From Anaerolineales bacterium (GTDB lineage Bacteria; Chloroflexota; Anaerolineae; Anaerolineales; Villigracilaceae), in assembly GCA_015075725.1 (NCBI GenBank), contig JABTTV010000001.1:1364001-1428000 (forward strand): a stretch of DNA of 64,000 nucleotides, given 5' to 3'. This document shows, piece after piece, positions 46,098 through 55,199 of this stretch. The notes beneath the pieces were generated by a model, which saw only the letters and a list, made by a program, of their open reading frames with translations, made no database searches and was not told where the DNA came from. Position numbers and translations under genes: made by a program. How positions within the stretch are numbered: the stretch's first letter is position 1; each line of letters starts with the position of its first letter.

Positions 46098-47063
46098 TTA
46101 CGCAATGCTGGAGATAAGTCTTTTGAAATGATCCTTCAATTTATTTGCCATGAATATTTCCGTTGCGCGCATGGACTCATAGGTCGCCCCGCCGATGTGC
46201 GGCGTTAGCAATAAATTCGAGTGCATGCGGGCGTATTCGATCAGCAGCGAATTTTCCTTTGTTCTTTCGCCGGAAAGAACATCAAGCGCCGCCCCGGCAA
46301 GATGACCGGATTTGAGTGCATCGAGCAGGGCGGGTTCATTCACAATTGCGCCGCGAGCTGTGTTGACCAACCACGATCTGCGCGGCATCATGTTCAACTC
46401 CTTAGCGCTGATCAGGTTTTCAGTCTCTTGAGTCAGAGGCACATGGATACTCAATATATTCGATTCGCCAAGCAAATTTGCCAATGATTCCTTCATCTCA
46501 ACACCGGAGTTTGCATCATTTCGGTAGGGGTCATATGCCATGACTTTCATGCCAAACGCCGATCCATAGCGGGCGACCTTTTCGCCGATCCTGCCAAAAC
46601 CCAAAATACCAAGACGCATCCTGGCAAGTTCGTGCCCTTTGAAGCGATCCCGTTTCCATTCCCCATTTAAAACTGAAAAATGAGCGGATGGGATATTTCT
46701 CGTCAACGCCAGCAGCAGTCCCCAGGTCAATTCGGCTGTGGCGGGAATGGAACGCAGAAATTTCGTTTCACCGCGCAGGCTGAGCACTGCAATGTTCTTT
46801 TTAGCAGCGTATTCCATATCAATGTGATCGAGTCCGGTGGTGGCGGAAACGATCACTTTTAAGTCTCTTGCCGCGTTCATCAGTTCAACATCCACTTGAT
46901 GATTCAAACGCACGATGAGCGCATTGAATTCATGGATGCGCTGGAGCAGTTCCTGCCGTTCCATATTCTGTTCGACCAGGTTTCCGATCCCCTTCAGGAT
47001 GGAACGCGCCTCGTCGCTGTATTCATCCGGTTCGACGTTCAAAATCTTCAGCATCGCTGTCAC
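46098..47063 (-). CDS. D-isomer specific 2-hydroxyacid dehydrogenase
   Basis: The 321-residue protein has LGILGFGRIGEKVARYG (NAD site near residue 152), VNTARGAIVNEPALL with the substrate-binding arginine and LLTPHIGGATYESM with the catalytic histidine. The family interconverts 2-keto and 2-hydroxy acids. Its place between a neuA gene (GTGA overlap) and a GT-B gene suggests it reduces the keto group of an ulosonic acid, or supplies a precursor; both are inference. I use the GTG at 47063, behind AGGAAACG; an ATG at 47054 is the alternative. Confidence 0.8.
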   Translation of the reverse strand: MTAMLKILNVEPDEYSDEARSILKGIGNLVEQNMERQELLQRIHEFNALIVRLNHQVDVELMNAARDLKVIVSATTGLDHIDMEYAAKKNIAVLSLRGETKFLRSIPATAELTWGLLLALTRNIPSAHFSVLNGEWKRDRFKGHELARMRLGILGFGRIGEKVARYGSAFGMKVMAYDPYRNDANSGVEMKESLANLLGESNILSIHVPLTQETENLISAKELNMMPRRSWLVNTARGAIVNEPALLDALKSGHLAGAALDVLSGERTKENSLLIEYARMHSNLLLTPHIGGATYESMRATEIFMANKLKDHFKRLISSIA

Positions 47064-47743
47064 CGTTTCCTGCTCAAAATATAATCCGCCAGCACAAGGT
47101 CATATTCGGTGTCGATGTTAAGCGAGCGGTCTTCCGCCATGATGTAGGGAAGGATTCTGTTTCCCATGAGCGTGTTCTGGTCGAGTAACTTGCGGCGGAA
47201 GGCGTAGATCGCGCCGTTTCGGTGATAAACACGAGGAAGGTCCTGCCTGCGCGCGCTGGCAAATGTTTCATCGATCGATACAAGGCAGCCGCTTTCCATG
47301 CGGTACATCCGCGCGGGATGATGGTCCGAGACTTGATAGACACTGACAATGGAATCCGCTTCAGACTGGTTCAAGGCTTGAAGCGCTGAGTCGATATCGG
47401 ATCCGGTGCGAAGCGGAGAGGTGGGTTGCAGTACGAGTCCATAATCGAATGATTCGCCTCGAGATTCCAATTCGCCAAAAACGTGTTTGATGACGTCGAT
47501 GGTCGGCGTATCATCCTGAGCCAACTGAACAGGACGGTTTATTACTTCACAACCAAGCGAGGCGCAAATTTCTGCGGTTTCCTTATCCTCGGTGGAGGCA
47601 ATGCAGCGCGTGAGCATGTGGCTGGCACGCGCGGCTTCGATGGTATAGGCAATAAGCGGGCGCCCCGCCACTTCACGGATATTTTTTCGCGGCACCCCTT
47701 TGGAGCCGCCCCGAGCGGGAATGATTCCCAGAACTTGCATCAT
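47060..47743 (-). CDS. neuA: CMP-N-acylneuraminate cytidylyltransferase (NeuA family), copy 2
   Basis: The 227-residue protein begins VLGIIPARGGSKGVPRKNIREVAG, the NeuA CTP-binding signature, and has VLQPTSPLRTGSDI, RQDLPRVYHRNGAIYAFRR and NIDTEYDLVLAD. It would activate a nonulosonic acid to its CMP form. The gene overlaps the dehydrogenase gene by 4 bases. It is a paralogue of 48754-49461, with one methyltransferase gene between them. Confidence 0.85.
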   Translation of the reverse strand: MMQVLGIIPARGGSKGVPRKNIREVAGRPLIAYTIEAARASHMLTRCIASTEDKETAEICASLGCEVINRPVQLAQDDTPTIDVIKHVFGELESRGESFDYGLVLQPTSPLRTGSDIDSALQALNQSEADSIVSVYQVSDHHPARMYRMESGCLVSIDETFASARRQDLPRVYHRNGAIYAFRRKLLDQNTLMGNRILPYIMAEDRSLNIDTEYDLVLADYILSRKR

Positions 47744-47746
47744 GTG

Positions 47747-48757
47747 TTATTTCGGTTTCCTCGCGGCAAGGCGCAGGCGCAAACCCATGTCCCAATCGCG
47801 GATGAGTTTTTCAAACTGCGCTCGCCCTTCGGGGTCTTGCAGGAGGTTGCGCAATTTCGGGGGCAACAAATCGATCGAGAGACCAGAATGCGGATTTTTG
47901 AATTGCCAATGATTCAACACGGCGTCGAGACCGCCAAGCGCGGTGTCGAGATGCGCGATCTCGTAACCGGAGCGTTTAAAAAGGTCTGAGAGGGTATCCC
48001 AGGCAAAGTAACTAAGATGATTCCTGCCGGTAAAGGTGCGCGCCTGTTCGTGAAGCGTGCCGTTGGCAAAACTGTAAACATTCGGCACGATGACCATTAC
48101 CACGCCGTCGGGCTTCAGCGTATCCCAAATATCGGCGAGCATTTGCTTCGGCTTGCTGAGATGTTCGAGAACTCCGAACATCGTAATGGCGTCAAAAGAG
48201 GCGGGAGGAAAACCCGCGTCGTTGAAGAGCTGCGGGCGCACGTCCAGCACGCGTTTGAGGGCATATTCACGCGATTTCGGTTCGGGTTCGAGACCAACAC
48301 ATTCAAAACCGGATTTTTGCGCGATCTCCATGAACAAGCCGATGGAACAGCCGATATCGAGGATGCGCCCTTTGGAGGGAATCAATTTTGCAAGTATGTC
48401 CACGGCTTCCTGAAAATACGGAATCTGCCAGGACTGGTTGATGGGATTGGCAAGCACATTCAGCCAATCCGTCATGGATTGTTGGTCGACGGCGTCGCCG
48501 TAATAAGCGAGCGTGGCGCTTTCGAGCAGGCGAGGAGTGACGTAAACAAGGTTGCAGTTCTTGCACCGGACAAATTCGAATCCCTGCTTGGCAAACAATG
48601 GCTCGTACGAGTCTGCATCACAAGCAGGGCAGTTGACATGCTCGACCAGATCCGCCTTCACTTTGCCGGTTGCGGGGTCGATCAGTTTGGTGAGTTCCTT
48701 GTTTACGTTATCGAAGAATTTCGCCCTTCCAGTGGCGTCGTCGAAGTTCTTGTTCAT
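47747..48757 (-). CDS. Class I SAM-dependent methyltransferase with N-terminal zinc ribbon
   Basis: The 336-residue protein has an N-terminal CPACDADSYEPLF and CKNCNLVYV pair (residues 43-75) that should bind zinc, then RILDIGCSIGLFMEIAQKSG (motif I), FDAITMFGVLEHLSKPKQ and LKPDGVVMVIVPN. This arrangement is common for sugar C- or O-methyltransferases. It separates two NeuA genes and overlaps neuA copy 3 by 4 bases, so the substrate may be a nonulosonic acid derivative. Confidence 0.8.
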   Translation of the reverse strand: MNKNFDDATGRAKFFDNVNKELTKLIDPATGKVKADLVEHVNCPACDADSYEPLFAKQGFEFVRCKNCNLVYVTPRLLESATLAYYGDAVDQQSMTDWLNVLANPINQSWQIPYFQEAVDILAKLIPSKGRILDIGCSIGLFMEIAQKSGFECVGLEPEPKSREYALKRVLDVRPQLFNDAGFPPASFDAITMFGVLEHLSKPKQMLADIWDTLKPDGVVMVIVPNVYSFANGTLHEQARTFTGRNHLSYFAWDTLSDLFKRSGYEIAHLDTALGGLDAVLNHWQFKNPHSGLSIDLLPPKLRNLLQDPEGRAQFEKLIRDWDMGLRLRLAARKPK

Positions 48758-49461
48758 GGTTTCTCCTGAATTTGATCCGTAATCCTCTTTTCAGCCTCTT
48801 CCCAGTCTTCAAGGGTGTCGAGGTTGCAGGATTGGTCTCTTGGGATGATAAGCGGGCGGCAATCGTCGCCATAGATGCTGCGCTTGAGGATAAACACATC
48901 TCGCCGGAAGGCGTAGATGGTGCCATCGCGCGAGTAGGCAGGGCGCGTATCCTGCCTGCGTGTGACTCTTTCGCCGCCTTCCAAAAATGGTTTGAGTTTG
49001 CCTTCTTCAAGTTTGAGCACGAAATCAGGCGCATAATGCTGGGGTACTTCCACCACGCTGGCAACCGCGTCACATTTCGTCCCGATCAGGATTCTTACTG
49101 CCGCTTGAAGATGTTCCGCTTTTCGCAAGGGAGCGGTCGGTTGTAAGAGCAGGATGATTTCCGCCTGCCAACCCTCGTTCTCGACAAATTGAAGAGCGTG
49201 ATCAATCACCGGGAACATGGGAGTATCATCCTGCGCAAGATGTGCGGGGCGGATGAACGGGACTTCGATCCCAAGGCTCTTTCCAGCATCCGCGATCTCC
49301 GGTGAATCGGTGGTCAGGATAAGGCGGTCCACCAAGCCGGAGTCCCGCGCAGCTTTGGCGGCGTAATGGATCAAAGGCTTGCCGCCCAACATGCGGATGT
49401 TCTTACCGGGGATGCCTTTGGAACCTCCGCGGGCAGGAATGATTCCCAGAATCTTCGTCAC
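48754..49461 (-). CDS. neuA: CMP-N-acylneuraminate cytidylyltransferase (NeuA family), copy 3
   Basis: The 235-residue protein begins ILGIIPARGGSKGIPGKNIRMLGG and has LLQPTAPLRKAEHL, RRQDTRPAYSRDGTIYAFRR and NLDTLEDWEEAEK, the conserved NeuA blocks. It follows neuC by 9 bases and overlaps the methyltransferase gene by 4 bases. With neuC (49471) and neuB (50637) it forms a complete NeuC-NeuB-NeuA route from a UDP-HexNAc to a CMP-nonulosonate. Confidence 0.86.
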   Translation of the reverse strand: MTKILGIIPARGGSKGIPGKNIRMLGGKPLIHYAAKAARDSGLVDRLILTTDSPEIADAGKSLGIEVPFIRPAHLAQDDTPMFPVIDHALQFVENEGWQAEIILLLQPTAPLRKAEHLQAAVRILIGTKCDAVASVVEVPQHYAPDFVLKLEEGKLKPFLEGGERVTRRQDTRPAYSRDGTIYAFRRDVFILKRSIYGDDCRPLIIPRDQSCNLDTLEDWEEAEKRITDQIQEKP

Positions 49462-49470
49462 GACATGCCT

Positions 49471-50631
49471 CTACTGGTAAAACAACCTTTTCTCTGAACG
49501 AAGCGGGATGTCCGCAAGAATCTTCGCGATCTGCAATCCCGCATCGCCTTTTCCGTAAAGCGGATCAGAGGGATACCTGCCGTTCGCGACTTGTTTGCGG
49601 ATCGTCTCTTGAATCTGGAACCGGTTGTAGTCCGCGTCCAAAACGTTCCTTCCCCGTTCACGTCCCGCTTCGCGCGTCCCGATATTGACCGATGGAACAC
49701 CGAGAAAGGAAGTTTCGCGGATGCCAACGCTCGAGTTGCCGACGATACAGCGGCTGTTATAGACGAGACGAAGAAAATCCTCCGACTCCATGTTCTTGAA
49801 GAAGTGAATGTTATCGGGGCGTTCGTTCTCGCGGAACATACGAATGCCTTTCGAGGTGCCATCTGAGCCTGCATCCACATTGGGCCAGAACCAGAATGCG
49901 GGCAGTCCGATCTCCTTGACCGCATGCAGGGTCTCGAGAATCTGCGCGCGGGCGCGGTCATATTCGGTGGTGACCGGATGCTGCATGACGACGAGATAAT
50001 CCCTGTCCCGCACGTCGAAGGTCGAGCCAACGCCCTTGTATTTCTCAAACGGATCGAAGTCAATGGCGGGATTCTTCAAGACATTGGCGGCAATATCAAT
50101 GGACGGACAACCGGTGACGAAGACCGACTCGGGATTTTCACCCATGCGGATGACATTCTCCGCCGCCTTTTGGGTGGAAACGAGATGAATATCTGCCAGT
50201 TTCGTAACCGCATGGCGCACCTTCTCGTCGATTGTGCCGGTGATCTCACCGCCTTGAATATGCACAAGCGGAATGTTCATATAAGAGGCGGCAATGGCGG
50301 TGGCGATGGTTTCGTAACGGTCGGCAATAGTCACAACCAGGTCCGGTTTGAGGTTGTCGAAGGTGGTGGCAAGTTCGAGCAAGCCCAGCCCGGTGGTCTT
50401 CGCCATGGTAGTCAGGTTTTCGCCTTCGACGACCATATAGACTTTGCTGGAAATCTCGAAGCCATCCTGCTCCATGTAGCGGATGGCGTTGCCATATTGA
50501 TCAAGAAGGGTGGATGCTGCGGCGACCAGTTGCAGTTCCAAGTCCGGGTTGGCTTTGATGGCGTGCAATGCTGTTCGGATGCGGCTGTAACTCGGTCGCG
50601 CCGTGACAACGACGCATATCTTTCTTTTCAT
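49471..50631 (-). CDS. neuC: UDP-N-acetylglucosamine 2-epimerase, hydrolysing (NeuC/LegG family)
   Basis: The 386-residue protein begins KICVVVTARPSYSRIRTAL and has VTIADRYETIATAI, VHIQGGEITGTIDEKVRHA, VTGCPSIDIA and GNSSVGIRETSFLGVPSVNIG, all typical of the hydrolysing family. NeuC gives ManNAc and UDP; LegG gives a 2,4-diacetamido sugar. A LegB-like dehydratase exists at 16945, but no clear LegC/LegH pair sits with it, so the plain NeuC reaction is about as probable. It starts 5 bases after the neuB stop. Confidence 0.88.
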   Translation of the reverse strand: MKRKICVVVTARPSYSRIRTALHAIKANPDLELQLVAAASTLLDQYGNAIRYMEQDGFEISSKVYMVVEGENLTTMAKTTGLGLLELATTFDNLKPDLVVTIADRYETIATAIAASYMNIPLVHIQGGEITGTIDEKVRHAVTKLADIHLVSTQKAAENVIRMGENPESVFVTGCPSIDIAANVLKNPAIDFDPFEKYKGVGSTFDVRDRDYLVVMQHPVTTEYDRARAQILETLHAVKEIGLPAFWFWPNVDAGSDGTSKGIRMFRENERPDNIHFFKNMESEDFLRLVYNSRCIVGNSSVGIRETSFLGVPSVNIGTREAGRERGRNVLDADYNRFQIQETIRKQVANGRYPSDPLYGKGDAGLQIAKILADIPLRSEKRLFYQ

Positions 50632-50636
50632 GATGG

Positions 50637-51659
50637 TCAGGAAAAATCTCCTTCCAAAATCTGCTCGTCTACTTTGACATCGCGCAGGAGTGTTTTACCG
50701 ATCAGGTCATTCATCCGTTCGCCGGGAAGTCCGCTGCCGGGTTTTTTGAGCCGTAGATGCCTTTCTTCGAGGATGGTGCCTTTGGACAATTCCATTCCCG
50801 CCACAATGCTTTTCGTGAAGAGCTTGCGCAACGGCAGGACCTCTTCCGCGAAATCGTCTTTGCCAACGGGGCTGGCGCGCATCCGCTCGATAAAGCGGAC
50901 ACCCTCCACAAGTTGACTCAACTCCCTGGTCGTGACAGAAGCGGGAACGTCAGGCCCAAACATCTCGCGGCTGAAGGCTACATGCACTTCTAGAATCTCG
51001 ATCCCAAGCATGACCGCGGCAAGACCGGGGTAGATCGTGCCGGAATGGTCGGAAAGTCCCACCGCGCATTTGTAGCGTTCGCGTAGTTCGGGAATCAAAT
51101 TCAAGCCGATTTTTTCCGGCGGGCAGGGATAAGCGGTCGAACACTGCATGACAGCATGTTCGACGTTCCTTTGACGGATGTAAGCGATGGCATCGTCAAT
51201 TTCCTTAAAGTTGCTCATGCCGGTGGATAGAAGAATGGGCTTGCCGGTTTCGAGCATTCTATCGAGCAGGGTCTTGTTGCCAATCTCTCCCGAGGCGACC
51301 TTCCAGGCGGTCATACCGATCTTTTCGAGCAATTCCACAGCCTCGATGGAAAACGGCGAACTCAGGAAGAGCAACCCTTTTTCTCTTGCATGATCCGCCA
51401 ACCCCTGCCATCCCTCCGGAGTAAATTCCATCCGCTTCCAATAGTCGTAGCGTGAAGCGTCCTGTTTGCTGAACTTGACGCGCCACGGTTCAGCGGCCGT
51501 GCTCTCGGCGGCGGCGATGTGGGTTTGGAACTTGACCGCGTCCGCGCCGGCTTTGGCGATGGCATCGATGAAGGCATGCGCCATGCCGAGGCTGCCGTCG
51601 TGCGATTGAGCGACCTCGCCGATGACGAAGCAGCGTTTGGGATCGAGAAAATTATTCAT
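50637..51659 (-). CDS. neuB: Nonulosonic acid synthase (NeuB family), copy 2
   Basis: The 340-residue protein has CFVIGEVAQSHDGSLGMAHAF, VKFQTHIAAAEST, AWKVASGEIGN, STGMSNFKEID, QCSTAYPCPPEK and a C-terminal SAF region (AGMELSKGTILEERHLRLKKPG), as in NeuB. It differs clearly from copy 1 (for instance EVAQSHDG instead of EIGNNHQG), which suggests a different substrate. It overlaps the GT-B gene by 8 bases and is 5 bases before neuC. Confidence 0.87.
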   Translation of the reverse strand: MNNFLDPKRCFVIGEVAQSHDGSLGMAHAFIDAIAKAGADAVKFQTHIAAAESTAAEPWRVKFSKQDASRYDYWKRMEFTPEGWQGLADHAREKGLLFLSSPFSIEAVELLEKIGMTAWKVASGEIGNKTLLDRMLETGKPILLSTGMSNFKEIDDAIAYIRQRNVEHAVMQCSTAYPCPPEKIGLNLIPELRERYKCAVGLSDHSGTIYPGLAAVMLGIEILEVHVAFSREMFGPDVPASVTTRELSQLVEGVRFIERMRASPVGKDDFAEEVLPLRKLFTKSIVAGMELSKGTILEERHLRLKKPGSGLPGERMNDLIGKTLLRDVKVDEQILEGDFS

Positions 51660-53043
51660 GTTTCTTCCCGTTCCAATCTCCAGGCTTCATCCCGTTCCCG
51701 ACGGCAAGGATCGCCTTCGCCATCACTTCGGACGCTGGGATTTCGATTCCCTGCGGGCGCATGAAGCGACGGATGAACTCGCGGCGCTCGTCTTTCCTTG
51801 AATCCGTCCCCGCGACGATGCGGTCGATGGCGCAGAATACCTCGGAACGATCCTTTGCGACTTCTATGAAATTGGCATCGATTAAATAATCGAAATGGGC
51901 GCCCTGTCCTGCGCGCATCTGGTCGTCCATCAGGGTGACGCAAGGTCTGTCCACGATGGCGGCGTCCAAGAACCCGGTTGTATTCACACCGACCACCGCC
52001 GCGCTGTAATGAAGGGTATTGAAATAAACCTGGCGCGTTTCATCCATATCGGGGCGTCCGCCTTGTTTTGGATAAACTCTCACCCAATCACTTTCGTAGG
52101 TCGTCATGTCGAACGGGGCATAAGGATGCGGGCGAATCAGAATGGACGGTCGGTTTTTTGCGTCCATTGTCTCGAAGTGAGCGATCAATGCCTTGATGAA
52201 TTCGACATCCAAGCTTGTGATGGTCTGCGACGAGCCGAGGAACAACACAAAAGGATTATTTGGATTCAATCCGCATTCAGCGCAGAATGCCTCACGGTCA
52301 GGGGATGGCTTCAGGTCGAACCAGGGGTCATAGACGGGCGCGCCGGTTATAAATACTTTTTCACGCGCGAATTCATGAATGGCGATTGCCTCTTCCATCA
52401 AGTTCTGATTCCAAACGAGGAGCCAGTCCGGTCTGACAAGATATGTTCCCTTGCTCACAAGATTATCCCAACTCAAAACGGATGCCACGGTTGGAATTCC
52501 AAGTTTTTGCGCAGCTTTGACATACTCGACTTCCAGGTCCGCAGACATGATGTACGGCGAAACAAAGAGAACCTGCGGCTGGAATTCCGCCAGCCAGTTC
52601 AAAACCTTCGGGTCCGGTTCGATGCACGATTCGATCCATCTCAACAATCCGCGCATGAAAGATGTGGAAAAGATCATGGAGCCGATGCGGGTCTTGATCG
52701 CCCAATACAACTTGGGATGCAGGCGGTTCCTCATGTAGATGTATTCCCATGGCTGGGAAGGCGGCATGGGGTGATCTGGCTTTAAAAAGTTGGCATAATT
52801 CGCCAGTTCGCGAATTGTCACGGCAAATCCCGCACCCTTTGCTCGAAAGATGCCTTCATCGAATCTCGCGCGCGGCTCATCCTTAAGCAATTGGAGCAAC
52901 GCACGCCCCGACTTGTTCCCGTCCGCTTTGAAGCCTGGCCTGCACACCACGCGGACTTCATGTCCCAAGGCGTACAACAGGCGCACGACGCGGTCGAAGA
53001 AAAAATAGTGCGGCGCGCCGGATAGCACAAAAGCGATCTTCAC
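51652..53043 (-). CDS. GT-B fold surface-carbohydrate transferase, paralogue of 44691-46067
   Basis: The 463-residue protein begins KIAFVLSGAPHYFFFDRVVRLL and shares VLSWDNLVSKGTYL, VFITGAPVYDPW, ILIRPHPYAP and VVGVNTTGFLDAAIVDRPCVTL with the gene at 44691-46067. It overlaps wzt upstream by 4 bases and neuB downstream by 8 bases. It may transfer the CMP-nonulosonate made by the neighbouring genes; there is no CMP-binding motif I can name, so this rests on context. Confidence 0.66.
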   Translation of the reverse strand: MKIAFVLSGAPHYFFFDRVVRLLYALGHEVRVVCRPGFKADGNKSGRALLQLLKDEPRARFDEGIFRAKGAGFAVTIRELANYANFLKPDHPMPPSQPWEYIYMRNRLHPKLYWAIKTRIGSMIFSTSFMRGLLRWIESCIEPDPKVLNWLAEFQPQVLFVSPYIMSADLEVEYVKAAQKLGIPTVASVLSWDNLVSKGTYLVRPDWLLVWNQNLMEEAIAIHEFAREKVFITGAPVYDPWFDLKPSPDREAFCAECGLNPNNPFVLFLGSSQTITSLDVEFIKALIAHFETMDAKNRPSILIRPHPYAPFDMTTYESDWVRVYPKQGGRPDMDETRQVYFNTLHYSAAVVGVNTTGFLDAAIVDRPCVTLMDDQMRAGQGAHFDYLIDANFIEVAKDRSEVFCAIDRIVAGTDSRKDERREFIRRFMRPQGIEIPASEVMAKAILAVGNGMKPGDWNGKKHE

Positions 53044-54332
53044 GATTGCATCTCTCCCGCGTACGACTTTTTCCAGGATAAAGCGGGACGTAAAACGCCC
53101 GCGACATTCTGGGTAAAATCGCCCCTCGACGAATCCCCCGTGATGTAATCCACTACTTGGAAGGTAAAAATGTTCTTGGCGCGCACGTAGCGGATTTTCA
53201 TTCCTTTGGAGGCGAAGATCGAAACCGAAACTGTGTATTCGCCTTCCGCCAGAAGATTGGGCGGAATCTCGACGCGCGAAACATAAAGCCCGACCCGGTC
53301 GTGTTGTGTTTCATAAGGCTCGTTGGATGTGAATGCAACCACACCCTGCGTATTGAATCCTGCCGCCACGCGGAACTTCAAGCCGGGCTGGCGCACATCG
53401 TACTCGATCTCTAAAAATGAACGCGCATTGATCTCCACCAGCGACTTTCCTTTTTCTTCGCTGTCCACGAGTCGGATTCCTGTCAATTTGACTTCATCAG
53501 TACCCGGCGCATCCTCGCCAGACCAAGCCACTGCGCCTTCCGTATTTTCGTTGCTGTTCAAGTAAAAGTTTGTCACCTGTTCAGCCGAGCCTTGTTTGAC
53601 GAGCCGCCCACGTTCCAACATGATGGCTGACGAACAAAGCCGCAGGATAGCAGGCATGTTATGGCTTACAAACAACACCGTCCGCCCAGCATGTGCCACG
53701 TCGCTCATCTTGCCGAGGCATTTTCGCTGAAACTCCGCATCGCCCACAGCCAGGACTTCGTCGATTACCAAAATCTCGGGTTCGAGATGAGCCGCGACGG
53801 CGAAGGCGAGGCGCACGTACATCCCGCTCGAAAAACGTTTGACTGGCGTATCGATGAACTTTTCCACGCCGGAGAAATCCACAATCTCGTCGAACTTGCG
53901 GGTCACTTCCGCGCGGCTCATGCCCAAGATCGCGCCGTTGAGATAAATATTTTCACGCCCGGTTAATTCGGGATGAAATCCAGTTCCGACTTCGAGCAGG
54001 CTGGCGATGCGTCCCTTGATCTTGACCTCGCCGGAAGTCGGGGCGGTGACCCGCGACATGATCTTCAAGAGCGTGCTTTTCCCCGCCCCGTTTCGCCCGA
54101 TGATTCCCAACGCCTCGCCTTGACGAAGCGTAAAACTGACGTCGTCCAACGCCCAGATCGATTCACCGATGCGGTTGCCGTGATCCGCTTCACCGATCTT
54201 GGCGTACGGATCGGGTCTGCCGAGTTTCTTCGCCCACCAACGATTCACATCGCCGAAAAACGTGCCGGTGCCGATCACGCCCAATTGGTAGGTCTTGGAA
54301 AGATTTTCCACGGAGATAACGGTATCGGACAT
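53040..54332 (-). CDS. wzt: ABC transporter ATP-binding protein with C-terminal substrate domain (Wzt)
   Basis: The 430-residue protein has Walker A GRNGAGKST near residues 79-87, the signature FSSGMYVRLAF near residue 166 and Walker B ILVIDEVLAVGD. Residues 270-430 form a beta-rich Wzt C-terminal domain (VEINARSFLEIEYDV, NLLAEGEYTVSVSIF). In O-antigen systems that domain recognises the finished glycan end. It pairs with the permease gene 3 bases upstream. This supports ABC-dependent export of a long lipid-linked glycan. Confidence 0.9.
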   Translation of the reverse strand: MSDTVISVENLSKTYQLGVIGTGTFFGDVNRWWAKKLGRPDPYAKIGEADHGNRIGESIWALDDVSFTLRQGEALGIIGRNGAGKSTLLKIMSRVTAPTSGEVKIKGRIASLLEVGTGFHPELTGRENIYLNGAILGMSRAEVTRKFDEIVDFSGVEKFIDTPVKRFSSGMYVRLAFAVAAHLEPEILVIDEVLAVGDAEFQRKCLGKMSDVAHAGRTVLFVSHNMPAILRLCSSAIMLERGRLVKQGSAEQVTNFYLNSNENTEGAVAWSGEDAPGTDEVKLTGIRLVDSEEKGKSLVEINARSFLEIEYDVRQPGLKFRVAAGFNTQGVVAFTSNEPYETQHDRVGLYVSRVEIPPNLLAEGEYTVSVSIFASKGMKIRYVRAKNIFTFQVVDYITGDSSRGDFTQNVAGVLRPALSWKKSYAGEMQS

Positions 54333-54335
54333 GAC

Positions 54336-55199
54336 TTAAACCGTATCCATGAAATTATTCTCGACGCGGTTGAAGATCAACACGCCAATCAGAAGCACGA
54401 GGAATGTGAACGCCAGGCTGTAAAGCAGGTACACAGGAGACATCGCGCTCGTCCCCAAAAACGCGAGGCGAAAAGTTTCCACCACGGGGGTCATCGGATT
54501 GGCAAGGATCAGCCAGCGCCACCCGCCCGTTATGGAAGAGAGCGGGTATATGACCGGTGTGCCATACATCAATAACTGAACGCCAAATGCAACCAGTTGC
54601 TGGAGATCGCGGTATTTGGTGGTAAGCGAAGACACAATGATTCCAAGTCCCAGCCCCAATCCCGCCATGATGACGATATGAACCGGCAGGATCAAGATCC
54701 ACCAGTTCGGGCGTACGTCCGACCCGGCGGACATGAAATAAATGAGGAACCCCAGAAACACTAGGAATCGAAGCCCAAACGAAATAATCTGGGAGATAAC
54801 AATAGACAGTGGAATGACAAGCCGTGGGAAATACACCTTGCCGAACAAGCCCGCGTTGCTTGTAAACGTGCTGGAAGTGCTGGTGAGACTCGCAGAGAAA
54901 TACGTCCACACAGTATTGCCTGCAAGATAAAAGAGGAACGGCGGTAATCCATCAGTGGATAGTTGGGCAATATTACCGAAAATAATGGTGAAAACCCCGG
55001 TCGTCATGATCGGCTGGATGAGATACCAGAGCGGACCCAGTATTGTCTGCTTGTAATACGCCACAAAATCTCGCCAGACGAAAAGCCACACCAGGTCGCG
55101 GTAGCGCCACAGTTCGCCCAGCCGCAAATCCCACCACGCGCGCTGCGGGCGGATGACCAGCGACCAGTTTTCTCCCATTGCCTTCAAATCCGTCGTCAT
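54336..55199 (-). CDS. wzm: ABC transporter permease for polysaccharide export (Wzm)
   Basis: The 287-residue protein is an ABC2-type permease with about six hydrophobic segments. It has LRLGELWRYRDLVWLFVWRDF in the N-terminal cytosolic helix, QTILGPLWYLIQPI, and a mid-membrane TTKYRDLQQLVAFG coupling-helix region. It works with Wzt (3 bases downstream) to flip a lipid-linked glycan across the membrane. It starts directly after the aminotransferase stop with no gap. Confidence 0.88.
   Translation of the reverse strand: MTTDLKAMGENWSLVIRPQRAWWDLRLGELWRYRDLVWLFVWRDFVAYYKQTILGPLWYLIQPIMTTGVFTIIFGNIAQLSTDGLPPFLFYLAGNTVWTYFSASLTSTSSTFTSNAGLFGKVYFPRLVIPLSIVISQIISFGLRFLVFLGFLIYFMSAGSDVRPNWWILILPVHIVIMAGLGLGLGIIVSSLTTKYRDLQQLVAFGVQLLMYGTPVIYPLSSITGGWRWLILANPMTPVVETFRLAFLGTSAMSPVYLLYSLAFTFLVLLIGVLIFNRVENNFMDTV

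Noticed and set aside
49924..50916. Plus-strand open frame of 330 codons opposite neuC and neuB.
   Set aside because: The minus-strand genes carry all conserved motifs; the plus-strand product has none.
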